DNA of 60,049 nt from the NCBI GenBank assembly GCA_934203205.1, contig CAKPYV010000013.1, positions 1-60,049 of the forward strand, read 5' to 3'. The stretch comes from an uncultured Anaerovibrio sp. (lineage in GTDB: Bacteria > Bacillota > Negativicutes > Selenomonadales > Selenomonadaceae). The notes under the pieces are model-generated. The model made no database searches. It saw nothing but the letters and a program-made list of their open reading frames with translations, and was not told where the DNA came from. The translations under genes and the position numbers were made by a program. Every line of letters starts with the position of its first letter. Position 1 is the stretch's first letter. Shown one piece after another: positions 41,946 to 50,140 of this stretch.

Positions 41946-42078
41946 GCTAAAGAATAAAATACCGTGGGACACACGGAAATCTACGCTTGGGGAGAGCGTG
42001 TAAGACATATAGGCTACGGTCTATATGCAGTGCTCATGGAACCAAGAATCCCCTGCCTTTAGGCATGGGGAGTGTCAA
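41900..42078 (+). ncRNA. Probable omega RNA (reRNA) region of tnpB
   Basis: The tail of tnpB plus the 130-nt right end (GTGGGACACAC, then several short stems and the terminal CCCCTGCC/GGCATGGGG hairpin) occupies the position where TnpB guide RNAs are encoded. The guide would be read from the flanking bases right after 42078. The 5' boundary is not determined. Confidence 0.5.
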
Positions 42079-42118
42079 GGAGGATTACCTACGAAATAAC
42101 CAGAAGGAGGTTATAGAT

Positions 42119-42313
42119 ATGTTTGGTTTTGAATGGAATGAAAAAGAGGCACAAGAAGCTCTGATAAAAACCGGCGAAGCTCAGGGAAGAATAGAGGCTA
42201 CAACCCTTAGCATCAAGAATCTTATGAACAATATGCACCTCTCCCCAGAGGATGCTATGAAAGCTCTAGGAATCGCACCTTCCGAATTTAGTCGTTACCT
42301 TGCCTTGCTCTAA
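42119..42313 (+). CDS. Small protein like the C-terminal tail of Rpn/PD-(D/E)XK transposase-family proteins
   Basis: 64-aa protein. Its end, IKNLMNNMHLSPEDAMKALGIAPSEFSRYLALL in overall pattern, is like the conserved tail of Rpn (recombination-promoting nuclease) family proteins, but the nuclease domain is absent. ATG 42119 has AGGAGG 8 nt upstream, so it may be translated on its own and not be a mere remnant. It begins about 40 nt after the TnpB element's right end, so the insertion may have separated it from an upstream part. A terminator follows. Confidence 0.6.
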   Translation: MFGFEWNEKEAQEALIKTGEAQGRIEATTLSIKNLMNNMHLSPEDAMKALGIAPSEFSRYLALL

Positions 42314-42322
42314 TGAAATAAC

Positions 42323-42363
42323 AGAAAAGAGCATCCTGCATTAATTGCCAGATGCTCTTTTCT
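42323..42363 (+). terminator. Bidirectional terminator
   Basis: Perfect 13-bp stem AGAAAAGAGCATC (42323-42335) with GATGCTCTTTTCT (42351-42363). It separates the convergent 64-aa and 99-aa genes. Confidence 0.85.
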
Positions 42364-42390
42364 GAAACTCTATTTAATAATATCCTTGAA

Positions 42391-42690
42391 TTAGAATTGT
42401 CCATCTGCTATAGCCTTTCTAAAGAAATATTTTTCTCCTAATTCTGGCAGTGAATCAAAAATGTTCACAATCTGTGTCCTAGAAATGTTTTCTTCCTCCA
42501 TGAATCGTTTTATTAATTTAGGAGAACACTCCTCAAAGAAACCGTAAAAATAGCAATATATGTCCTGAGTTAACGGCCTGACACCTTTGAAAACAGCAAT
42601 TATTTCCTGATATGGAAGTTCTGGAAAACATCTTATACTGGATCTTACCTGACATACTAAGGCAGCTCTTTTTCTATCTTTTAAGTACAT
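42391..42690 (-). CDS. Hypothetical protein (99 aa)
   Basis: Unassigned protein, basic at the start (MYLKDRKRAALVCQVRSS) and helical afterwards, with DSLPELGEKYFFRKAI near the end. No catalytic motif or membrane segment is seen. The reading frame extends to 42795, but ATG 42690 follows GGAGGGGGG closely, so it is preferred. It stands alone between the Rpn-tail gene and the helicase gene. Confidence 0.6.
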   Translation of the reverse strand: MYLKDRKRAALVCQVRSSIRCFPELPYQEIIAVFKGVRPLTQDIYCYFYGFFEECSPKLIKRFMEEENISRTQIVNIFDSLPELGEKYFFRKAIADGQF

Positions 42691-42821
42691 GTTACCCCCC
42701 TCCTCTGAATATATTATATAATATTTATTCGATATTTGACATTTCCCATGTCTACAGTCTGACGCCCTCACCTGGCCATGAGGGCGTTTTTGCATGGCTA
42801 AAATGAAGTGGCAATTTTTTA

Positions 42822-45341
42822 TTACTCCTTACATCTTCTCCGATAATAGTCCAGCACTCTATATTCAATTATATCACCAAAGTGATATACAAAGGCCTCT
42901 TTCCCCTCCTTGCTCAATTCTGTGATATTCTTCACCAATTCATCATTCAAGGATAGAATTACATCTTCACCCCTTGTTTTTCCATCAATATCAGGCTTAA
43001 CAAACAACCCCTTGCCACTTTTGTGTAAGAACTTAACTGGATTGTTCGTTATATTGGTAATATGCTTTTGATCCGGCATCGCAGCATATTCCCCTTTGCT
43101 TTTCACCTTTGGCAGATCTTTCCAATTTCGCCCTTCCCCAAAGAAGTTTTTCCATGCTTCCAATACATTATCCAAGGTTACACTTGTGCGTATATTTCCA
43201 TGATTGAAAAAACTCATTAACACAGGCATTTTATACACCTTGGTCATGCTGGTGGTTTCAACAAGATTCAAAAATTCCCTTAAATTATTGGCCCAAAACT
43301 CACTCTCTCCAGCATTAAGCAGTTCATGTTCAGACAGAAACTCCAAATAGTGTTTAAATATATTGGCATTGCTGTCTGATTGACTTAAACCATATATATT
43401 TCCATCCATATTCAGCATCAATTCCACCCTGCTTGGTATCTTGCCCAGCAAGTCCTCTACCCGGTCAAATTCCTTATATACCATAGATTTTACAGTCTGC
43501 TTCTTATGCTCCATTTCAGCAAACATATCTATGATATTCAAATCAAAATCTACTAGGCAATCATCAGGAAATACCAAATCCCCACAGGATTTCAGCACAC
43601 CGTTTAACTCATATTCATCTGCCCCTGCCAAAATATATGGTATTTTGCCACACATTTTATAATTGCCGATAAAGTCTAATACAGTCAGGAACTTCTTATC
43701 TCTAGCATTTCTAAGACCTCGCCCCAATTGCTGCAAAAAGACCACAGGACTTTCTGTAGGACGCAGAAACATTACCATATCCACGCTGGGTATATCTACA
43801 CCCTCATTAAACATATCCACAGAAAATATTACCTGTATTTCTCCCTTTACCAGTTTACTAATCGCTTTATCTCTATCTGCTTGACAACCATCTTTACCCA
43901 GCCCGACAGCCTTATTGCCACTATATACTGCCACAGCCTTAACACCACGGCTGACAAATTCCTGAGCCATAGCCTCTGCGTGCTCCCGGCTGCAGCAGAA
44001 TCCCAAGGCTCTTTGGGATTTATACTTCTGATAGTGCTTAAATATAAGATTATATCTCTTGGCATTATAGATATAAGCCTGATTTAAATCTTTTTCCTGA
44101 TATTTTCCCCGCAGTACCTTCATAGCAGAATAATCTACTTCATCATAAATACCATAATAATGAAATGGCACCAGCATTCCCTTATTAATGCCTTCTTGCA
44201 GAGTAATCTTATAGGGAACATTATAATCACATATTTTGTATATATCCCTGCCATCCATACGCTCCGGCGTAGCAGTCAGCCCCAGCAAAAACTGTGGCTT
44301 GAAATATTGCAAAATATTATCATAAAACTTGGTTACAGCATGGTGAAATTCATCAACTATAATGTAGTCAAAATAATCTGGCTGGAAAAAATTCTCGTTT
44401 AGATACTCCGGTCTGCCCAAAGTTGCCACAGAAGCAAATACAATGCTTTTGTCAGTATCCTTTGCATTGCCAGTAAACTCTCCATATGTATCGGCAGTGT
44501 ACCCCTCGCCTACCCGAACATTGGCAAAGGATTTTCTCGCCTGCTGCAGAATTTCCTCTCTATGAGCCACAAACAAAATTCTCTTATAGGACTTACTATC
44601 AAAGGCAGCCAAATAGGTCTTGCCAATGCCTGTCGCTGCCTGTATCAATGCCTTATTGGCACCCTCTGCACGAGTATCCTCCAAGGCATACAGCGCCTCT
44701 ATCTGTGCCCCTCTTGGTGCGTACAGCACCTTAACATTGCAATCTTCGTCGGACTGCTCATCCAACTCTTTAGCAATAGCCGGCCTATGCCAATTGCGTG
44801 AATAATCCGCCAGCACTTCATTATTTATAACAATGGAATGAGCCTCAAACAATTCATTGAAAGCAGCACAAAAAGAACTAAAGCTTTCCTCATCTACATC
44901 TTTAACCAGTCTATAATTCCACTCTATACCATTTGTCAGCGCACTTTTGGATACATTGCTGGAACCAATATAGATTTCTCCACCATCTTCGTAGTAAAAA
45001 ATATATGCTTTGGGATGAAAGGATCTGGTACTGTTATTATAAAAACGCAAATCCACCTTGCTGCCCAATTCTTTTTTCAGCATATACAGTGCAGTTGGCT
45101 GAGTAATACCCAAATAATTACCTGTCAGTATTCTAATGGAAACACCTCGTTCCAAGGCCTCTTGCAAAGCCTTGATTAAAAGCTTTACACCGCTTTCCAT
45201 CAAAAATGAAACTATCATATCTATACCAGAGGCTTTAGCTATGCTGTTTCTTATCTGATATAGCAGATATTTTTGATAATCATCATTGCCTGTAATGACT
45301 TTCTGCCATACTATATCTTTTTCACTATCACATTCAGCCAT
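42822..45341 (-). CDS. PLD-nuclease fused to DEAD/DEAH-type helicase
   Basis: 839-aa restriction-like protein. The N-terminal phospholipase D-type nuclease (~20-170) has SFHPKAYIFYY and IYIGSSNVSKSAL, an HxK(x)nS pattern with one HKD-type half. The superfamily II helicase core follows: QAATGIGKTYLAAF (motif I, ~237), IIVDEFHHA (motif II, ~328), LGLTATPERMDG (~357) and FLQQLGRGLRNA (motif VI, ~538). The C-terminal 250 residues are unassigned, possibly DUF3427-like. Such proteins act in phage defence or restriction of foreign DNA; that role is inferred. Its start overlaps the methyltransferase end by 31 nt. Confidence 0.88.
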   Translation of the reverse strand: MAECDSEKDIVWQKVITGNDDYQKYLLYQIRNSIAKASGIDMIVSFLMESGVKLLIKALQEALERGVSIRILTGNYLGITQPTALYMLKKELGSKVDLRFYNNSTRSFHPKAYIFYYEDGGEIYIGSSNVSKSALTNGIEWNYRLVKDVDEESFSSFCAAFNELFEAHSIVINNEVLADYSRNWHRPAIAKELDEQSDEDCNVKVLYAPRGAQIEALYALEDTRAEGANKALIQAATGIGKTYLAAFDSKSYKRILFVAHREEILQQARKSFANVRVGEGYTADTYGEFTGNAKDTDKSIVFASVATLGRPEYLNENFFQPDYFDYIIVDEFHHAVTKFYDNILQYFKPQFLLGLTATPERMDGRDIYKICDYNVPYKITLQEGINKGMLVPFHYYGIYDEVDYSAMKVLRGKYQEKDLNQAYIYNAKRYNLIFKHYQKYKSQRALGFCCSREHAEAMAQEFVSRGVKAVAVYSGNKAVGLGKDGCQADRDKAISKLVKGEIQVIFSVDMFNEGVDIPSVDMVMFLRPTESPVVFLQQLGRGLRNARDKKFLTVLDFIGNYKMCGKIPYILAGADEYELNGVLKSCGDLVFPDDCLVDFDLNIIDMFAEMEHKKQTVKSMVYKEFDRVEDLLGKIPSRVELMLNMDGNIYGLSQSDSNANIFKHYLEFLSEHELLNAGESEFWANNLREFLNLVETTSMTKVYKMPVLMSFFNHGNIRTSVTLDNVLEAWKNFFGEGRNWKDLPKVKSKGEYAAMPDQKHITNITNNPVKFLHKSGKGLFVKPDIDGKTRGEDVILSLNDELVKNITELSKEGKEAFVYHFGDIIEYRVLDYYRRRCKE

Positions 45342-45895
45342 CTCTCGCTACCTCTTCCATCACGCACATCGCCAGTTATCCAGGATTCTACCAAAACCAA
45401 ATTATCAATCCTGCCTATTAATTCAGCAAAGGAAAGTTCCGTAAAATCTGTAAAAAATCTGCCATTTCTTTCCCCAGAGAAATCACCATATTTAAAGCTG
45501 GAGTAACAATAGCCCCCTTTTTTCAAGGCAGCTGCTATTTTTTTATACACATCTTCAATTTGTTTTTTTTCAAGATGCAAAATGCTGGCACAAGCCCATA
45601 TACCATCGTATGCCTCAACCTCGTCTAATTCATCAAATAATAGTTGTCTAACCTCTATACCTGTATATTCAGTTGCATATCTTACAAATTCTGGACAGCC
45701 ATCTATGGCTGATACCTCATATCCCTGTTCAAGAAAAAACTTGCTGTCACGACCGCTGCCACAGCCAAAATCCAATATATGTGCCTTGGGCTTTATATAC
45801 TGCAAAAAATGTCTTTGCGTTGCCTCAAAATCTACATCCTGAGTAGATAGAATAAAATTCTCCGCATTTTCACTATAATATGACAAGGTTCCCAT
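45311..45895 (-). CDS. Class I SAM-dependent methyltransferase
   Basis: 194-aa Rossmann-fold methyltransferase. The SAM loop is ILDFGCGSGRDSKFF near 38, with EVSAIDGCPEF as motif II and CASILHLEK near 105. It lacks the NPPY or PCQ motifs of DNA methyltransferases, and resembles TehB-like small-molecule or protein methyltransferases. ATG 45895 has GGGAGAGGA 6 nt upstream and is preferred over ATG 45916. It overlaps the helicase gene by 31 nt, so the two are coexpressed. Confidence 0.85.
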   Translation of the reverse strand: MGTLSYYSENAENFILSTQDVDFEATQRHFLQYIKPKAHILDFGCGSGRDSKFFLEQGYEVSAIDGCPEFVRYATEYTGIEVRQLLFDELDEVEAYDGIWACASILHLEKKQIEDVYKKIAAALKKGGYCYSSFKYGDFSGERNGRFFTDFTELSFAELIGRIDNLVLVESWITGDVRDGRGSERWLNVIVKKI

Positions 45896-45933
45896 AACCA
45901 TTCCTCTCCCATCCACACCTAGAATATTGTTTT

Positions 45934-45942
45934 ATTATACCA
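45934..45942 (-). promoter_or_regulatory. Extended -10 promoter of the methyltransferase-helicase pair
   Basis: TGGTATAAT on the minus strand (45934-45942), an extended -10 that can work without a strong -35. It lies about 40 nt before the start codon. Confidence 0.6.
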
Positions 45943-45985
45943 TAATTTGAATATTTAAATACTATTGAGCTTTTATTTACCACAA

Positions 45986-46029
45986 AAATCCCCTAAAGCG
46001 GTCTTTTCCTGACCTGCTTTAGGGGATTT
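45986..46029 (-). terminator. Terminator after galE
   Basis: Perfect stem AAATCCCCTAAAGC (45986-45999) with GCTTTAGGGGATTT (46016-46029), followed on the minus strand by TTGTGG after a T run. It ends the gal operon and marks the boundary with the accessory region. Confidence 0.9.
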
Positions 46030-46068
46030 GCGTTTTTAAGGTGTGATATCTTTAATTTTTAGCTGGAC

Positions 46069-47064
46069 TTAGTTTTTGTCCTCATAGCCGTTTGGATGGT
46101 TCTGATGCCATTTCCAAGCGGTGCCGATAACATCGTGTACATCAGTGAAGCGTGGCTTCCATCCCAGTATCTTTCTGGCCTTTTCACTGGAGGCAATAAG
46201 CTGAGCAGGATCCCCGGCTCTGCGGGCACCCATTTCTACCTTAATTTCCTCGCCAGTAGCTTCTTTGGCTGCCTGAATCATTTCCTTTACAGAGAAGCCC
46301 TGTCCATTGCCCAGATTGAAGATATTGCTATCCCCACCCTTACGGAGATAATCTACAGCCAGTACATGGGCATCTGCCAAATCCAGTACATGGATATAGT
46401 CTCTCAGACAGGTTCCATCTGGAGTTGGATAGTCATCGCCGAAGATGGTAATATGATCCCGTTTGCCCAGTGGCACCTGCAGAATCAAAGGAATCAAATG
46501 AGTCTCAGGGTTGTGATCCTCACCGATGGAGCCATCTTCCATAGCACCAGCAGCATTGAAATAGCGCAGAGATACATAGCGGATGCCATTGGCCTGGCTT
46601 ACCCATTTCATCATCTTTTCCATAATCAGCTTGGACTGACCATATGGATTGGTAGGCTCGGTGCGATCATCCTCCATAATAGGAATCCGCTCAGGCTCGC
46701 CATAGGTAGCAGCCGTAGAGGAAAAGACAATCTTGTCCACACCGTTTCTTACCATAGCTTCCAGCAGTACCTGCATACCATAAACATTGTTGTTAAAATA
46801 CTTCAATGGCTGAGTAACGGATTCACCAACCAAGGAATTGGCTGCAAAATGCACCACGCTGTCAATCTTGTTCTCAGTAAAAATCTTGTCCAGAATGGCT
46901 GCATCACGAATATCTCCCTCATAGAACTTTGCCTTTGGGTGCACAGCCTTTATATGACCAGTCTGGAGATTATCTACAATCACAACCTCCTCGCCCTTAT
47001 TAATCAAAGTATAAACTGTATGAGAGCCAATATAACCAGCTCCACCACAAACCAAAACTGCCAT
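46069..47064 (-). CDS. galE: UDP-glucose 4-epimerase
   Basis: 331-aa short-chain dehydrogenase-type epimerase that interconverts UDP-galactose and UDP-glucose, the last step of the Leloir pathway. It opens with the NAD-binding VCGGAGYIGSHT; the catalytic pair is in SSTAATYG and YGQSKLIMEK (Tyr and Lys) near 150; the C-terminus has ARRAGDPAQLIASSEKA. The frame extends to 47154, but ATG 47064 has AGGAGG 7 nt upstream. It follows galT after a 161-nt palindromic element. Confidence 0.97.
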   Translation of the reverse strand: MAVLVCGGAGYIGSHTVYTLINKGEEVVIVDNLQTGHIKAVHPKAKFYEGDIRDAAILDKIFTENKIDSVVHFAANSLVGESVTQPLKYFNNNVYGMQVLLEAMVRNGVDKIVFSSTAATYGEPERIPIMEDDRTEPTNPYGQSKLIMEKMMKWVSQANGIRYVSLRYFNAAGAMEDGSIGEDHNPETHLIPLILQVPLGKRDHITIFGDDYPTPDGTCLRDYIHVLDLADAHVLAVDYLRKGGDSNIFNLGNGQGFSVKEMIQAAKEATGEEIKVEMGARRAGDPAQLIASSEKARKILGWKPRFTDVHDVIGTAWKWHQNHPNGYEDKN

Positions 47065-47131
47065 CTTTTTTCCTCCTATATATAATTTGTGCAAGTATGC
47101 ATAATACTGTATGATACGCAACACCAAAGAA

Positions 47132-47292
47132 ATGCTATATGCTATTGCAGGCATATTTATGAGCCTCGCTTCTTAACGAATGCAAGCCGTTAGAAGCTGA
47201 ACGATGTGATAGCTTCTAACGAGATTGAATGAGTTTAGCAGCGTGAGGCTCATATATATAGTGCGAACGTGCCGGCAATAGCACTATAGCAT
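47132..47292. repeat. 161-bp imperfect palindrome between galT and galE
   Basis: Outer arms ATGCTATATGCTATTGC-GGC (from 47132) and GCC-GCAATAGCACTATAGCAT (to 47292) are inverted repeats. Inside are TATGAGCCTC-GCT / AGCGTGAGGCTCATA, the perfect CGTTAGAAGCT / AGCTTCTAACG hairpin, and ATAGTGC / GCACTAT. It could be a MITE-like insertion or an RNA processing or attenuation structure in the gal transcript. No target-site duplication is obvious. Confidence 0.65.
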
Positions 47293-47323
47293 GGCTTAAT
47301 GTGTTGTGGATATCTGCAAGTTT

Positions 47324-48817
47324 TTACTGGCAGGCTTCCACAAATCTATCAAACGCCTCCATGCCGGCTGTATCTCTCTTGAATACTCCTGCATCTGTCA
47401 GCACCTGCATAAATACCTTGCCGATTTCATCCTTGATAATGCTTTCTACATTGTCAGCATTTACCTCTGGATGCTTGGCCTTGATTTCCTTGTACCAAGC
47501 CCCATGTACAGCCAGCTTTTCATTATCCTCAATGGACTCTTTGCCAGACAGCCAAGCCTCAGCAATCAGAGCCATATTCTCCTTCAGGCGAGGTGGCAGA
47601 ACAGCCAGGCCCATAACCTCAATCAAGCCGATATTCTCCTTCTTGATATGATGTACATTGGCATGAGGATGGAAGATACCCAGAGGATTCTCCTCATCAG
47701 TGCGATTGTTGCGCAATACTAAATCCAGCTGATAAGCCTTGCCTGCTCTCCGGCAGATTGGGGTAATGGTGTTATGAGGCTCACCCTTGGTTTCTGCAAA
47801 GATACCTACAGCTTCATCGCTATAACCTCTCCACTGGTTCAGAATCTTCTCAGCCAAATCAATCAGCTGCTGGAGATTCTCAGAGGTAAGGCGCAGAGCA
47901 CTCATAGGCCACTTTACCCGGCCAGCCTGAACATCTGGGAAGCCTGCAAAGCTGTATTCCTTTTCCACTGGAGCCTTGGCCATAGCAAAGGTATAATGTC
48001 CACCCTGATAATGGTCATGGGACAGAATGGAGCCACCTACGATTGGCAAATCTGCGTTGGAGCCAGCAAAATAATGTGGGAAGATGGTAACAAACTGGGT
48101 AAGATTCTCAAAGGTAGTGCGGGAAATCTTCATAGGCACATGTTCACCGTTGAGGATAATGCAGTGCTCATTGTAATAGGTATATGGGGAGTACTGCAGG
48201 AACCAGCTCTTGCCGTGGAAATCCAAAGGAATCAGACGGTGAGTCTGACGGGCTGGATGATTGGCCCGGCCAGCATAGCCCTCGTTTTCCCGGCACAGCA
48301 GGCACTTGGGATAGCTGGAGGATTTCATCAGCTTGGCCTTGGCAATGTCCCGTGGATCCTTCTCTGGCTTGGACAGATTAATGGTAATATCCAAATCTCC
48401 GTACTCAGTAGCGGTTTTCCAGATAACATTCTTGTCAATACGGCTCTTGCGAATATAGTTGGAAGCAATACTCATTTTGTAGTAATTGTCCGTAGCCAGC
48501 TCAGGGGACTGGGCATAATCAGCCTTGAAGCCTGCAATTACCTCAGATGGACGAGGCATCAGGCAATCCATAATGGCTGTATCAAACAAATCCCGCTCAT
48601 TGGCTGTATTCTCAATCAAGCCCTTTTCTGCTGCATAGTCCAGCATCTTGTCAAGAATCCCGTCTGCCACAGGCAAAGTTTCCTCCACCTGCTCAGGCTC
48701 AAATTCATCAATTTTCAGTACAGCCAACAAACGATTGGCAGCATAGCAATAATCTTCTTCCTTTATCAAGCCCTGCTGAAGCCCAAAATTCAGCAGACGG
48801 TTTATCTCGCGATTCAT
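47324..48817 (-). CDS. galT: UDP-glucose--hexose-1-phosphate uridylyltransferase
   Basis: 497-aa enzyme of the Firmicutes GalT type, which swaps UMP between UDP-glucose and galactose 1-phosphate. Visible motifs include CLLCRENEGYAGRANHPARQ near 180, HCIILNGEHVPMKI near 220, ILSHDHYQGGHYTFAMA near 265 (histidine motif) and GIFHPHANVHHIKKE near 380. A TTG at 48835 could add six residues, but ATG 48817 follows GGGAG at 7 nt. The stop of galK lies 22 nt upstream. Confidence 0.97.
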   Translation of the reverse strand: MNREINRLLNFGLQQGLIKEEDYCYAANRLLAVLKIDEFEPEQVEETLPVADGILDKMLDYAAEKGLIENTANERDLFDTAIMDCLMPRPSEVIAGFKADYAQSPELATDNYYKMSIASNYIRKSRIDKNVIWKTATEYGDLDITINLSKPEKDPRDIAKAKLMKSSSYPKCLLCRENEGYAGRANHPARQTHRLIPLDFHGKSWFLQYSPYTYYNEHCIILNGEHVPMKISRTTFENLTQFVTIFPHYFAGSNADLPIVGGSILSHDHYQGGHYTFAMAKAPVEKEYSFAGFPDVQAGRVKWPMSALRLTSENLQQLIDLAEKILNQWRGYSDEAVGIFAETKGEPHNTITPICRRAGKAYQLDLVLRNNRTDEENPLGIFHPHANVHHIKKENIGLIEVMGLAVLPPRLKENMALIAEAWLSGKESIEDNEKLAVHGAWYKEIKAKHPEVNADNVESIIKDEIGKVFMQVLTDAGVFKRDTAGMEAFDRFVEACQ

Positions 48818-48838
48818 AATAGCACTCCCTTGCAATTT

Positions 48839-50116
48839 TTACATAACCTGAACGCCGCCAAGAGGACGAATATTCAATCTATAGCAGCTTCCCTCACCAA
48901 AGAGGTTCTCCATAGCAGTCACATATTTATCTACCAGCTCAGTTGGTACAAAGGCCTGAATAGTGCCGGCAAAACCACCGCCATGTACACGGCTGGCTCC
49001 CTTGCCATCCAATACCTTCTCGCTGACCATCAGGCCCATGCTGACACCCTGCTCCTCTGGCTTCTGAATGGAGTAAACATTCTGCAGCCACTTGGCAGAG
49101 GAATTGCCGGAAGCCTTGACCAGGTCAAAGAACTTCTGGAAGTCCTTGGCATCCAGAGCAGCCACCTCCTGTGGTACTCTGGCATCATCAGCAAAGAAAT
49201 GAGCAGCTCTCAGAATAGCTCTGTCGCTTACCTTGCCACGGAGCGCAGCAATCTCAGTAAAGAAATCAGCCTCTGCCACCTCGTGGAGTACCTCCTTACC
49301 AAAGTGAGCTGCTACGGATTTCATCTCTACAGGAATAGAAACATAGTCAGCAGTCAAATCAGCATGGCTTCCCTTGGTATCTGTAATGCACAGGCTGATG
49401 CCGGCAGCAGCGAAGTCGCAGACATGCTTGTCAATAACAGGCTTGGTTGGATCAGCAAAATCAATGAAAACAAAACCGCCTACAGAGGAAACCATCTGGT
49501 CCATCAGACCGCAGTTCTTGCCAAAATACTTATTTTCAGCAAACTGGCCCATCTTGGCAATATCCACCGCACCTACAGCACCCTTGTTGTAATGAATATC
49601 CAGAATAGTACCAATCAGCACCTCGAAGGCTGCAGAAGAAGAAAGACCGCTGCCACCTAATACATCAGAGGTAACATAGGCATCAAAACCGCCAATCTTC
49701 ACACCCTTGTCGGCAAACTGAGCAGCCATGCCACGAATCAGAGCCTTGGTAGTACCATGCTCAGCCTCGTTGATAGCCAGGTCAGACAGCTCTACAGTAA
49801 TGGCAGGATAGCCCTCGGAATGGAGGCGGATAACCCCATCCTCATGGAAGCCTACTACAGCTACAGCATCCAGATTGATGGCTGCGGCCAGCACCTTGCC
49901 ATGCTGATGGTCAGTGTGGTTGCCACATACCTCGGTACGGCCTGGAGCAGAAAATACTTCCATATCTTCTCTCTCAGGATAGAGGGTGGCAAACTTTTCT
50001 ACAGCCTGGCTGTAACGCTGTTTCTGAGCAGTCAAAGCCTCCTGACCATAGAGTTTTACCAGCATTTCATCATATTTACCGGCCTGAATTCCCTGCAACA
50101 ATTCTTCCTTCTTCAT
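48839..50116 (-). CDS. galK: Galactokinase
   Basis: 425-aa GHMP kinase that phosphorylates galactose. The galactokinase signature GRTEVCGNHTDHQHG is near 60, and the GHMP ATP-binding loop GGSGLSSSAAFE near 155. The C-terminal motif GGGFAGTIQAFV completes the fold. It sits between lacZ (24 nt upstream) and galT, in one operon. Confidence 0.97.
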   Translation of the reverse strand: MKKEELLQGIQAGKYDEMLVKLYGQEALTAQKQRYSQAVEKFATLYPEREDMEVFSAPGRTEVCGNHTDHQHGKVLAAAINLDAVAVVGFHEDGVIRLHSEGYPAITVELSDLAINEAEHGTTKALIRGMAAQFADKGVKIGGFDAYVTSDVLGGSGLSSSAAFEVLIGTILDIHYNKGAVGAVDIAKMGQFAENKYFGKNCGLMDQMVSSVGGFVFIDFADPTKPVIDKHVCDFAAAGISLCITDTKGSHADLTADYVSIPVEMKSVAAHFGKEVLHEVAEADFFTEIAALRGKVSDRAILRAAHFFADDARVPQEVAALDAKDFQKFFDLVKASGNSSAKWLQNVYSIQKPEEQGVSMGLMVSEKVLDGKGASRVHGGGFAGTIQAFVPTELVDKYVTAMENLFGEGSCYRLNIRPLGGVQVM

Positions 50117-50140
50117 TTTTACTTCCCCGCTTTCAATAAA

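Larger units (their letters stand above)
40740..42078 (+). mobile_element. IS200/IS605-type element carrying only tnpB
   Basis: The right end is recognised by the hairpin CCCCTGCC-TTTA-GGCATGGGG (42050-42070) followed by AGTGTCAA (to 42078), the usual end of such elements. The left boundary is approximate, somewhere between the yvrJ terminator and the tnpB promoter (TTGTAT, 17 nt, TAAAAT just upstream of the gene). No Y1 transposase tnpA is present, so movement would need help from another copy. Confidence 0.75.

Noticed and set aside
41987..42313. 108-aa version of the Rpn-tail protein starting inside the TnpB element
   Set aside because: Its upstream part lies in the structured right end of the element. 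A well-placed AGGAGG supports the start at 42119.
46096..47085. 329-aa open frame opposite galE
   Set aside because: The galE motifs are intact on the other strand; this frame shows no domain.
47774..49660. Long open frame (628 aa) on the plus strand opposite galT and galK
   Set aside because: It is antisense to two clear, motif-complete genes, has no recognisable domain, and its long frame follows from codon bias of the real genes.
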